A DNA stretch of 46,237 nt from Dehalococcoidia bacterium (GTDB lineage: Bacteria; Chloroflexota; Dehalococcoidia; SZUA-161; SpSt-899), in the NCBI GenBank assembly GCA_028711995.1, contig JAQTRE010000009.1:1-46237 (forward strand). The letters are read 5' to 3'. Below are positions 25,461 to 33,840 of the stretch, piece after piece. Made by a program: the position numbers and the translations under genes. The stretch's first letter is position 1, and each line of letters opens with the position of its first letter. The notes under the pieces are model-generated. The model worked only from the letters and a program-made list of their open reading frames with translations, was not told the DNA's origin and made no database searches.

Positions 25461-26692
25461 AGATAAACCGCAAAACTGTGGCCGGGATGGCGATCACGCT
25501 GGGTATACTGACGCTCTTCTTCTGGCCCACGTTCCGCTGGCTGTATGATTCGTGGGTCGCCGGGGGTTTTCTCAATCGCGATAATCCCTACAGTCACGGA
25601 TTCCTGATCCCCTTGATCTCCGCATTCATCGTCTGGGCCAGGCGGGATCAGATGGAAGAGACGAAACCTGCAATTCTGGGGATTTTTGTCCTGGCGCTCG
25701 GAGCAGCGCTCTACCTGGTAAGCTTCAACCAGGATATGAGAAGCCTCGGGGCGCTTTCACTACTGATCGTTCTCACCGGGCTGGTCATTGCTTTTCTGGG
25801 CATCCGCACCACCAGAGCCATGGCATTCCCGCTCTTTTTCCTGCTGTTCATGATCCCTCCTCCATTCATTCAAGATCTCACTTATGACCTGCAAACGATC
25901 TCCAGCGATTCCTCCGTCTGGATTGCGCAAAAAGTAGGGGTTGATGTGACCACCCAGGGGAACCTGATCTTCCTGGGCGATGCTGCCGACCCTTCCGCCA
26001 CGCTTGATGTTGGCCCCGCTTGCAGCGGCATCAACACGCTGGTAGCCATGGTAGCTCTGGCGGCGCTTTGCGCCTTTGTTCTCCGCGGCGCCATGTATAA
26101 ACGAGTGTTCCTGTTTGCCCTGGCCTTTCCCCTGGCCATCGCTGCCAATACGTTGAGGCTGGCCGCCATCGTGGTCAGAGCCGATAGCCGCGGACTGGAT
26201 TCGGCCATCACGTTGCACGATTGGTCCGATCCCCTGTTCTTCGGCATTGCCGGGCTGCTGTTAGTCCTTTTTGCCCTGATGTTTAGCTTGACTCTCGCCT
26301 ACCAGAAACCTCCGCCAATTAACGCTAAGGTTATCCTGATGAGAGTGTGGGTGCTGATAATGATTCTGGCTAATGTGGCTGCTGCCATGTTCAGCCTGGC
26401 GGGCAGCACCATCGATGGGGGAATGCTGGAGCACACCGCGGTATGGATACTGGGATTGCTGTTTGCACTGGCTGTTTTCAACATTGCCTGTGGAATTGCC
26501 CTGCTCGAATGGAAACGGTGGGGGCTTTACGGATTGGCTGCCGCAAGCGTTGTGGTTTTGATTATCAGCCTTGCTATCGGCGAAGGCATTATTGGGTCAC
26601 TTGTCAGCCTGTTAGGCGTTGCCGTCCTGTATGGATTGCTTCACATCAGTAGTCAAGAGTCAGTTCAAGGTTCGAAGTTCAACGTTCAATAG
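25457..26692 (+). CDS. Exosortase (membrane transpeptidase)
   Basis: A polytopic membrane cysteine protease/transpeptidase that recognises C-terminal sorting signals of secreted proteins. Family marks over about 270 residues are NPYSHGFLIPLISAF at the N-terminus, catalytic C189 in GPACSGINT, R234 in AANTLRL and H254 in TLHDWSD. Together these give the Cys-Arg-His triad. Residues about 290-400 add four further hydrophobic helices not found in minimal exosortases. The last dozen residues (ESVQGSKFNVQ) are encoded by a GTTCAAGG-type intergenic repeat and are probably not functional. It is coupled to the EpsI-like gene. No PEP-CTERM-like substrate is seen in the window. Confidence 0.9.
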   Translation: MKINRKTVAGMAITLGILTLFFWPTFRWLYDSWVAGGFLNRDNPYSHGFLIPLISAFIVWARRDQMEETKPAILGIFVLALGAALYLVSFNQDMRSLGALSLLIVLTGLVIAFLGIRTTRAMAFPLFFLLFMIPPPFIQDLTYDLQTISSDSSVWIAQKVGVDVTTQGNLIFLGDAADPSATLDVGPACSGINTLVAMVALAALCAFVLRGAMYKRVFLFALAFPLAIAANTLRLAAIVVRADSRGLDSAITLHDWSDPLFFGIAGLLLVLFALMFSLTLAYQKPPPINAKVILMRVWVLIMILANVAAAMFSLAGSTIDGGMLEHTAVWILGLLFALAVFNIACGIALLEWKRWGLYGLAAASVVVLIISLAIGEGIIGSLVSLLGVAVLYGLLHISSQESVQGSKFNVQ

Positions 26693-26755
26693 AGAGGTTT
26701 GTAGCGACGATCCTTTGTGATCGCCCAAGACCGGAAGTCCGAATGAACCCCCTCA

Positions 26756-26781
26756 CCCCTTTTTCACAAAGGGGGAGTTTT
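26756..26781 (+). terminator. Possible terminator after the exosortase gene
   Basis: CCCCTTT-TTCAC-AAAGGGG followed by GAGTTTT. The T-run starts three bases late, so termination may be partial and allow read-through to the CPBP-like gene. Confidence 0.45.
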
Positions 26782-26844
26782 GCATGATTTTTGGAAAGGA
26801 AGGTTAGGAAGGATTCCCAGCCGGGATTGATCAGAGCTTTCCCC

Positions 26845-26871
26845 AATGATATTAATGATATTAATGATATT
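26845..26871. repeat. Three tandem copies of a 9-bp unit
   Basis: AATGATATT is repeated three times without interruption, about 80 bases before the CPBP-like start. It is an AT-rich slippage-prone tract and could tune expression, or it may be neutral. Confidence 0.7.
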
Positions 26872-26948
26872 GTTGAGTCTATCGGACATTTCATGAAAAA
26901 AAAAAAAGAGGCCGAACACTCTGATATTAAGAGGATGAAGTAAAGCAC

Positions 26949-27740
26949 GTGGAACGTACCGACGCTACATCGCTAATACGCCCGGTCTGGTGGAAAACCA
27001 ATCCCTTCCCGTTATGCTACGGGTATTTCACGGCCATCGTCACCATAGAAGTTGAAACTGTTGTGCGGGGTCCTGAATGGGGGGTGGGCCTCTATTTTGC
27101 CCTGCTCTTCGGACTGGCCCTTGGCGCCACAGCGCTTGATCCCCATCCCTTTCATCGGATATACACAGCGCTGGAGCTGATTCCCTTGATGAGAATCGCA
27201 GCCCTTGCCCTCCCACTTCCGGAGTTCACGGAGGCCTCTCGATACGCCATCGTAGCAGTCCCGGTGTTCGCAGGCATCATCGGTGTCTCTCGAATATTGC
27301 GCCTGCGTGCCGATGAGATCGGGCTTACTGCGCGTGCGATGCCCGAGCAGATATTGGTAGCACTTACGGGGGTAGCATTCGGAGCAGTAGCCTATCTCAT
27401 CCTGAAGCCAGAATCACAGATCGCCCAGTTGACCGTTGCTCAAGCGATGTTTCCGTCCCTGGTGTTCGTGGCATTTCTTGGCTTTGGACAAGAGCTGGCC
27501 TATCGCGGCGTGATGCAGCATGTGGCTCGGTCTTTTGGCTCCTGGGGATGGGTCTATATTGCTGGTATTTTTGCAGCAGTCCAGATACAGTATGAATCAG
27601 CCCTTTACTGCCTTTTGATGCTTCCGATGGCCCTTTGGTTCGGATGGATAGTGAAGCGGACAGAATCAATCATGGGGGTGAGCATCGGCAGCGGTTTGTT
27701 CTATATCAGCTTGTATCTATTGTTCCCGAACATATGGTGA
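26949..27740 (+). CDS. CPBP-family membrane protein with degenerate protease motifs
   Basis: A 263-residue polytopic protein of the CPBP (CAAX protease/bacteriocin-processing) family. The core GQELAYRGVMQHV aligns with the EExxxR motif, but the first glutamate is Q181; E182 and R186 remain. The FxxxH motif reads FAAVQ, and the last histidine/asparagine motif is replaced by a Gly/Ser-rich helix (GVSIGSGLF). Three active-site positions are therefore lost and it is probably not a protease. It starts at GTG with a weak upstream AGAGG. It sits between the exosortase and DUF1616 genes; CPBP-type domains are known partners of exosortases, so a binding or scaffold role is possible. Confidence 0.75.
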   Translation: MERTDATSLIRPVWWKTNPFPLCYGYFTAIVTIEVETVVRGPEWGVGLYFALLFGLALGATALDPHPFHRIYTALELIPLMRIAALALPLPEFTEASRYAIVAVPVFAGIIGVSRILRLRADEIGLTARAMPEQILVALTGVAFGAVAYLILKPESQIAQLTVAQAMFPSLVFVAFLGFGQELAYRGVMQHVARSFGSWGWVYIAGIFAAVQIQYESALYCLLMLPMALWFGWIVKRTESIMGVSIGSGLFYISLYLLFPNIW

Positions 27741-27837
27741 AAACAGGATCCGACAAGACACAGCGGCAAACAGGGAAGGCTGATCTGAGGATTGAGACAA
27801 TCATATCCGTACCAGACACCCTATTGAGTGCAGAGCA

Positions 27838-28014
27838 ATGCTTGAAGAAATAGCAGTCATCGGACTGATTGTATTCTTGATCACCAAAGAGCTGGCTGAT
27901 GCCAGCGATTCCCCCTTTCTCCGCCGCTTGGGACGAACCTTGAATGTATCGATCACACCACTGGCCATCGTTTTTGCCATTATTGTTGTTATGAGAGTGA
28001 ATAGTCTCCTCTAG
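27838..28014 (+). CDS. Small membrane protein, 58 residues, not recognised
   Basis: The frame begins MLEEIAVIGLIVFLI and contains two hydrophobic segments (about 4-16 and 38-53) separated by a charged loop (KELADASDSPFLRRLGR). It ends RVNSLL. The hydrophobic-loop-hydrophobic pattern and correct strand support it as real; the Shine-Dalgarno is weak. It lies 97 bases after the CPBP-like gene and before DUF1616. I do not recognise the family. It may be a subunit of the exosortase-linked membrane complex. Confidence 0.6.
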   Translation: MLEEIAVIGLIVFLITKELADASDSPFLRRLGRTLNVSITPLAIVFAIIVVMRVNSLL

Positions 28015-28024
28015 AGATGGAGAA

Positions 28025-28144
28025 ATGGACCGAGTGTTGCAGCAGCTGGCTAATGAGATGATTGAACTGACAGGACAACCTGAACCCATGATGATATATT
28101 CGCCCGCCCAAAGAAGAACACTATCGAGGACGCAGGTATCATGA
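28025..28144 (+). CDS. Possible 39-residue ORF coupled to the DUF1616 gene
   Basis: The frame MDRVLQQLANEMIELTG ... TLSRTQVS ends with a TGA that overlaps the ATG of the DUF1616 gene (ATGA). GGAG lies only two bases before its ATG. The product is soluble, with an amphipathic N-terminal helix. Position and overlap suggest translation, but the length makes it uncertain. Confidence 0.4.
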   Translation: MDRVLQQLANEMIELTGQPEPMMIYSPAQRRTLSRTQVS

Positions 28145-28896
28145 AGAACTGGGGAGGCAGTGGTCTGGACAGGGTTTTTACGGCTATCCTTGCGGTTGCC
28201 ATTCTCGCGGGCATTGGCGCCATCTCATACACAATCGCCAACCCGGGAACGCAAGAGGTTTTCACCGAATTCTACCTCCTCGGGCCGGACGGAAAGGCTT
28301 ACGGCTATCCCAGTGAGCTGAAGGTGGGTGAGGAAGGCAGTTCAATCCTGGGGATTGTGAACCAGGAACACCGCTCCATGAGCTACCAGGTGGAACTGAT
28401 TTCGGGCGGAGACCTCTATGAAGAAATGTCCCCGATCACGCTGACACACGGAGAGACATGGCAGCAAGAAGTCAGGTTCGCCCTCCAGAAACCGGGAAAA
28501 GCTCAGATGATTCAGTTTCTCTTGTATAAAATACGCACTCTGGGAAATGAACAAAACAAGCATACTTCGCTTTCTCTCTGGCTGGGGCGAGAGAATTTAA
28601 AAGCTGTTACTATTAACACCGGAAGCGCTGAAGCAGCTTACGAAATCAGAGTAAGAATTGATGCCCGGCTGACTGAAAACGACAAGTCTCTGACCGAACT
28701 CAGGTCGCTCGGTTCCGCCGTTGTGGCTCCCGGAGAAGAGTGGAAGCTTGCACCCGAATACGTCTACCCGGAGGCGGTCTGGCAAAACGCCGAGTTCCTG
28801 CTTTACCGCGATGGAAAGCTCATCTATCGAGAGAAATCACTTGGCGGATATCCGGAACTTCACCTGCTGATCAACGTGACCGGCTCAACAGGATAG
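28141..28896 (+). CDS. DUF1616-domain membrane-anchored protein
   Basis: A 251-residue protein with one N-terminal membrane helix (about 13-33) and an extracytoplasmic region. The segment FTEFYLLGPDGKAYGYPSEL ... VGEEGSSILGIVNQEHRSM matches the DUF1616 signature. The second half (about 155-245) repeats a beta-rich layout with alternating hydrophobic strands. DUF1616 proteins are often found near archaeosortase or exosortase and surface-glycosylation genes in archaea and Chloroflexota; their function is not known. It ends without a sorting signal. It is the last gene of the exosortase-linked group. Confidence 0.75.
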   Translation: MKNWGGSGLDRVFTAILAVAILAGIGAISYTIANPGTQEVFTEFYLLGPDGKAYGYPSELKVGEEGSSILGIVNQEHRSMSYQVELISGGDLYEEMSPITLTHGETWQQEVRFALQKPGKAQMIQFLLYKIRTLGNEQNKHTSLSLWLGRENLKAVTINTGSAEAAYEIRVRIDARLTENDKSLTELRSLGSAVVAPGEEWKLAPEYVYPEAVWQNAEFLLYRDGKLIYREKSLGGYPELHLLINVTGSTG

Positions 28897-29576
28897 TCAG
28901 CCTTGCTCCAAGGAAGCCGGGCCACTCTGATCAAACGCCTTCTCCCATTCATCTCGCCGGAAAGGTTCTGCCCCAAACACTGGCATCCGCTCATCCCTGC
29001 TGTTACAATAACACGGTTGGGAAAACCGGTCAGATTCCGGCAATAGTCCTCTTTAGTGAAGATCATCGTGCCGCAATCCAGATCACAGAGAGCCCGACCA
29101 CCGGGAGACTCGCTATCTCAGGCCTGATTTTTGCTATCATGACAGACTACTGCCTCACACCCGGTACCATGCTGTTCGGGATTCTCTCTGATCTCTCTGC
29201 CTGCCGGGGAATGGTGATCAGTGTAGCGGGAACTGAGTCAACTACCCTATACTCCCTGGTCCATCGCAACCCTCCTGCTGGGCCTTGGGATGGCAACCTC
29301 CTTTTCCTTGCTCAGCAAAGGTGCTCGTCATCACAAGGCATTGGCAAGGCAGACCAAAAAACGCTCTACTTGTCGCCGGCCTCAATGATCCCCGCTATCC
29401 TCCTCAGACTCCTCGGCGGTGTAAGAATCAACGCCCCTCCTTCTCGCCTATCCTGGCACTCCGGACTGCCCACCGAAACAATGCACCTATTATCATTCCT
29501 AGTGTCACAGGCCTAATAGGTACTAATGGGCTATTTACCGTGGCTCTCTCGGTGGGTAACATGTAGTCACTCCCAG
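28897..29576. other. Gene-poor gap with possible decayed coding traces
   Basis: About 680 bases without a convincing gene. A long plus-strand frame crosses it (28740-29516), but it overlaps DUF1616 out of frame and shows no family pattern. A shorter start-less frame at 29227-29388 reads LPYTPWSIATLLLGL followed by an Arg/Lys-rich tail, resembling a membrane anchor end. A single TATTTACC at 29532-29539 resembles the repeat array that follows. I regard this as eroded sequence. Confidence 0.5.
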
Positions 29577-29616
29577 TATTTACCAGATATTTACCTTGCA
29601 TTTACTTTTGTTAACC
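29577..29616 (+). promoter_or_regulatory. TTTACC direct repeats with 11-bp period (Pho-box-like)
   Basis: TATTTACC at 29577, TATTTACC at 29588 and CATTTACT at 29599 are exactly 11 bp apart; GTTAACC follows at 29610. They point toward the InlB/GH99 gene and lie about 40-75 bases before its ATG. A weak -10 (TATTAC, 29618-29623) is just downstream, the arrangement expected if a PhoB-type activator replaces the -35. The unit is shared with the GH3-like gene upstream region. Confidence 0.6.
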
Positions 29617-29652
29617 TTATTACTACCAACATGGGATTGAGGGGGCAGGCAG

Positions 29653-32600
29653 ATGAAGCGATCAAAATACCGCAAGACGTCATTTGGCGGAGAAGTGGTA
29701 ACCGGCAAAAAGACCAAACTTTTCCTGCAATTGCTGATGGTAATGCTGGTGATGGCAAGCACCGCGGGTGTGGTCTTCTACAAAAACGCTGATTCGGCAT
29801 CTCACCCTCTCCTCGATAAAGCGACCTCAGCGGCAATCGCTCATGCCGATCTCCCGGGGAATAGCCCGTCCGGGCTGGAACCACTCACAGCTGCTATTTC
29901 CATACCCGCAAGCACGCTGGAAACAGCCTCCCATATGGGTGCTCCCGCTAATCAGGTTTCAGGTGGCGAGGTGCCCAATATAAGTACAGCAAGTGCCAAC
30001 GTCACTCTGACGATGGCCAGGGAGGGAAGCGGCATCATCTATCCGACCACAGGCAATCATGACTATGCCCAGGGAACAGTGGTCATAGTCATGGCCACAC
30101 CGGAAAGCGGATGGCGATTTGACGGCTGGACGGGTGACGTGGTCAATCCGAATTCCGCCACTACCCCGGTCAAGATGGACTCGAACAAAACTGTCACTGC
30201 AAACTTCTCCAGGATTTCAGGAAGTGGCGGTGCCGACAGCTCCTATACACTTACCATGGCAATAAGCGGAACCGGCACCACAAATCCGGCCGCTGGGACC
30301 TCTACTTATTCCGGCGGGACAGTCGTCAATATCTCAGCCACTGCAGCAACAGGCTGGCGATTCACCGGATGGACGGGTGATGTGGGCAATAGTAATTCTC
30401 CCTCCACCACCATCACCATGAGCGCCAACAAGAGCGTGACCGCCACATTCGCCAGGGTTCAAGTTCAATATGCTCTATCTACCAGTGTGAGTCCCTCTCA
30501 GAGCGGCACGATCAGCCCGGCGAGCGGAAGCTATGCAGCAGGGAGTTGGGTGATACTTACCGCCACCCCCGCCACGGGTTACAATTTCCTTGCCTGGAGC
30601 GGAGATGTCACTGGGAGCCAGAATCCAGCAACGGTTACCATGGATGCTGCTAAGAATGTAACCGCCATGTTCACCAAAAACCTGAATATTTTATCAACGA
30701 GCATCAGCCCAACCGGTAGCGGCGCCATCAGCCCAAACAGCGGAATTTATGCTGCCGGGAGCCAGATCACCCTCACCGCCACACCTGCCTCCGGCTATTT
30801 CTTCAGCGGTTGGGGAGGAGCCGTCAGCGGAAGCCAGAATCCCCTTACTCTGACGATGGGCTCCGATATGAACATCACAGCCACTTTCACCAAAGTGCAG
30901 AATACCTTATCTACGAGCATCAGCCCGGCCGGTAGCGGCAGAGTCAGCCCAAGCAGCGGGAGCTATGCCGCCGGGAGCCAGATCACCCTTACCGCCACAC
31001 CTGCCTCCGGCTATTTCTTCAGCGGTTGGGGAGGAGCCGCCAGCGGAAGCCAGAATCCCTTTACCCTGACAATGGACTCTTCCAAGGCCGTCACTGCCAC
31101 TTTCACCAAGAGTCAATACACCTTATCCACAAGCATCAGTCCTTCAGGGAGTGGCAGCATCAGCCCGGGCAGCGGCAGCTACGGTGCCGGAAACCAGGTA
31201 ACTCTTACCGCCATACCCGCCTCTGGATACACCTTTAGCGGATGGAGTGGGGCAACCACCGGCACGCAAAACCCGGCCACCGTTACTATGGATGCCAACA
31301 AGAGCGTCACCGCAACCTTCACCAAAGTCCAATACACCCTTTCCAGCAGCATCAGTCCCGCCGGTGGCGGCGTCATCAGCCCGAGCAGCGGCACATACGG
31401 CGCCAGAAGCCAGGCGACTCTCACCGCCACACCCGCTTCCGGCTACACCTTCACCGCCTGGGGAGGATCGGCCAGCGGGAATCAGAATCCTTTGACCATC
31501 ACCATGGACGGGAACAAGAGCATCACCGCGACTTTTACGAGGATTCAATACGCCCTCTCCACCACTGTCAGTCCTGCCGCCAGCGGTACGGTGAGCCCGG
31601 CCAGCGGCAGCTATGAATCCGGGAGTTCAGTGACATTAACCGCCACTCCCTCGGCGGGATACAGCTTTAGCGCCTGGAGCGGAGCCATCACCGGCAGCCA
31701 GAACCCGGTAACCATTACCATGAATGCTGCCAGGAACGTCACCGCGACTTTCACCAAAGACGTCACCTATACTCTCACTGCCAGCCTCAGCCCTGCCGGA
31801 AGCGGAACCATCAGCCCGAACAGCGGAACCTATGCCGCCGGGAGCAGGGTAATTCTTACCGCAACAGCCGCATCCGGTTATACCTTCACTGGATGGAGTG
31901 GGGCAATTGCCAGCACCCAGAACCCGGTTACCATTACTATGAATGCTGCCAAGAGCGTGACCGCCACCTTCACCAAGCTTCAATATGCCCTGTCCACCAG
32001 TGTCAGTCCCACGGCCAGCGGTACGATCAGCCCAGCGAGTGGAAGCTATGCAGCCGGCAGTTCAGTAGTCTTGACCGCCACACCTGCCGCGGGATACAGC
32101 TTCAGCGCCTGGAGCGGAGCTGTCACCGGCAGCCAGAACCCGGTAACCGTTACCATGGATGCCGCCAAGAGTGTAGTTGCCACGTTCACCAATGTTCAGT
32201 ATACTTTATCCACGAGCCTTAGTCCTTCGGGCAGCGGCAGTATCAGCCCGAGCAGCGGGAGCTATGCGGCTGGAAGCCAGGTAACCCTCACCGCCACACC
32301 TGTTTCCGGATACAGCTTCAGCAGTTGGGGCGGTGATGCCTTCGGCAGTCAAAATCCCCTGACCATCACAATGGATTCCAATAAGAGTATCTCTGCTACC
32401 TTCTCCACCACCAACAGTGCTCCCTTCTCTTCGGGATTCTATCGCCTGAGGTTTGAGTTATCAACTACTTCGGATTGGGTAAGCCTCCAATTTGTGAATC
32501 CGGAATTCGTTCTGGCATCAAGGTTTGTTGCCAAGTCTGGAGTTTCTGTCAACGCCGACATATCGAAGATGGACACCGGTCATATGATCTTAACCCAACC

Positions 32601-33762
32601 TCTTGCGAATGCCACGGCAAAACAGAACGTCAGTATGACAGTAGACTATGCGCTGCCTGCGAGTATCCTGAACAGCCCTCCCAACTTCGTCCTTAAGAAA
32701 GGCAATCTCAATCAGGTCACTTTGCGCGTCTATAGTGTTTCAGAGAATCAACTCACTCTCATCCATGAAGTCCAAGTTGGCCAAACCACCCTTCAATTTG
32801 CACTTCAATTTCCACTAAATGTAACCGAGCTGATGAGCATAACACCTGATCCGCTGCCAAACAGTTCAACACAAAAACTCCTGTTGGCATTCTATTACCC
32901 CTGGTATGACACTAGTTCATGGAATAGTCCCAACTTGAGTGATCATCCCCTGCTTCGGTTGCCTTCCAGCTCACCTGCACTAATGGAGGCCCATATCACA
33001 CAAGCCAAGAATGCTGGCATTGATGGATTCATATCCTCTTGGCCAGCACCTGGCTACTATGAAGATTTGAACTTCAAGAAACTACTTGATATTGCACAGA
33101 ATCACGAATTTCAGATCACAGCTTATTTCGAAGCGTTGGCAATGAACGGAACTCTTACCAGGGATGAAATTGCTGGCCGACTTGCATATCTGATATCCAC
33201 TTACGGCAATCATCCGGCATTTGTCAAACATTGTGGAAAACCAGTGATCATCATCTACGCTTCCAGTCATCTTTCCACTAACGTATGGGGAGGAATTTTT
33301 GATGAACTTCGCGCCAAAGGGCTTGACGCTGTCTTTATTGGTGCGGGTTACACGGAAGAAAATCTCACAGTTTTTAATGGCATCCATCAATATAATACTG
33401 TCATTGATCCGAACTTCGGAAAGGCAGCGGAAAACGGGTCTCGATTGGTACGTTCTTACGAGATGCTAAATGATCCTCATGCCCAGCGCATATGGGCGGC
33501 AACAGTTCAGCCGGGTTGCGATGATCGATTACTCGGGAAGACCCCTAGCCATTATGTTGATCGCAGAAATGGCGATACCTATCGGCAGACTTTTGAGGCA
33601 GCACTGCAAAGCAATCCTAACTGGATATTCATCACCTCGTGGAACGAGTGGCCAGAGAATTCACATATTGAGCCAGGCGAGAAATATGGTGACCAGTATT
33701 TGCAGATCACTAAAGAGTATGCCGACAAATGGAAGAATGGCTCTAAAGCCAATGAAACATGA
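29653..33762 (+). CDS. Secreted InlB-repeat protein with C-terminal GH99-like glycosidase domain
   Basis: A 1369-residue exported protein. A basic N-terminus and one hydrophobic helix (about 25-43) form a signal or anchor. Residues about 117-920 are 11 tandem repeats of about 70 residues, each with a GxISPxSGxYxxGxxVxLTATP core, a SGYxFxxWSG turn and an end in TMDxNKxVTATF (divergent InlB B-repeat/Flg_new type). Residues about 925-1065 are a beta-rich linker domain. Residues about 1075-1365 resemble GH99/GH71-type glycosidase folds: LLLAFYYPWYD at the start and FITSWNEWPENSHIEPGEKYG at the end. It probably binds and cleaves a mannose-like or other extracellular glycan. It has a strong Shine-Dalgarno (GAGGGGG) and no C-terminal sorting signal. 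Confidence 0.85.
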   Translation: MKRSKYRKTSFGGEVVTGKKTKLFLQLLMVMLVMASTAGVVFYKNADSASHPLLDKATSAAIAHADLPGNSPSGLEPLTAAISIPASTLETASHMGAPANQVSGGEVPNISTASANVTLTMAREGSGIIYPTTGNHDYAQGTVVIVMATPESGWRFDGWTGDVVNPNSATTPVKMDSNKTVTANFSRISGSGGADSSYTLTMAISGTGTTNPAAGTSTYSGGTVVNISATAATGWRFTGWTGDVGNSNSPSTTITMSANKSVTATFARVQVQYALSTSVSPSQSGTISPASGSYAAGSWVILTATPATGYNFLAWSGDVTGSQNPATVTMDAAKNVTAMFTKNLNILSTSISPTGSGAISPNSGIYAAGSQITLTATPASGYFFSGWGGAVSGSQNPLTLTMGSDMNITATFTKVQNTLSTSISPAGSGRVSPSSGSYAAGSQITLTATPASGYFFSGWGGAASGSQNPFTLTMDSSKAVTATFTKSQYTLSTSISPSGSGSISPGSGSYGAGNQVTLTAIPASGYTFSGWSGATTGTQNPATVTMDANKSVTATFTKVQYTLSSSISPAGGGVISPSSGTYGARSQATLTATPASGYTFTAWGGSASGNQNPLTITMDGNKSITATFTRIQYALSTTVSPAASGTVSPASGSYESGSSVTLTATPSAGYSFSAWSGAITGSQNPVTITMNAARNVTATFTKDVTYTLTASLSPAGSGTISPNSGTYAAGSRVILTATAASGYTFTGWSGAIASTQNPVTITMNAAKSVTATFTKLQYALSTSVSPTASGTISPASGSYAAGSSVVLTATPAAGYSFSAWSGAVTGSQNPVTVTMDAAKSVVATFTNVQYTLSTSLSPSGSGSISPSSGSYAAGSQVTLTATPVSGYSFSSWGGDAFGSQNPLTITMDSNKSISATFSTTNSAPFSSGFYRLRFELSTTSDWVSLQFVNPEFVLASRFVAKSGVSVNADISKMDTGHMILTQPLANATAKQNVSMTVDYALPASILNSPPNFVLKKGNLNQVTLRVYSVSENQLTLIHEVQVGQTTLQFALQFPLNVTELMSITPDPLPNSSTQKLLLAFYYPWYDTSSWNSPNLSDHPLLRLPSSSPALMEAHITQAKNAGIDGFISSWPAPGYYEDLNFKKLLDIAQNHEFQITAYFEALAMNGTLTRDEIAGRLAYLISTYGNHPAFVKHCGKPVIIIYASSHLSTNVWGGIFDELRAKGLDAVFIGAGYTEENLTVFNGIHQYNTVIDPNFGKAAENGSRLVRSYEMLNDPHAQRIWAATVQPGCDDRLLGKTPSHYVDRRNGDTYRQTFEAALQSNPNWIFITSWNEWPENSHIEPGEKYGDQYLQITKEYADKWKNGSKANET
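30001..32412 (+). repeat. Eleven coding tandem repeats (InlB-type)
   Basis: Units of about 210-225 bases encode about 70-residue repeats. The first two are divergent (TMA..GSG..YP). The next nine are similar at DNA level; units 4 and 5 are nearly identical across CTTACCGCCACACCTGCCTC-type stretches. This suggests recent internal duplication and a locus prone to copy-number change. Confidence 0.9.
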
Positions 33763-33840
33763 TAGCCTTATGACATATGGATGATTCATTGGCTTTAGAG
33801 TTAGTTAGGCGGCTTCACAGAAGAATCCAAGCCCATGGAT

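Noticed and set aside
26791-26943. 49-codon frame (TTG start) covering the 9-bp tandem repeats and ending in a lysine-rich stretch
   Set aside because: No Shine-Dalgarno and low-complexity content; the frame is probably fortuitous.
28740-29516. 258-residue plus-strand frame
   Set aside because: It overlaps the DUF1616 gene out of frame, has no Shine-Dalgarno, no family pattern and an odd composition.
30001-32412. CRISPR-like array, from the regular repeats
   Set aside because: The repeats are about 210 bases, in frame and encode InlB-type protein modules; there are no spacers or cas genes.
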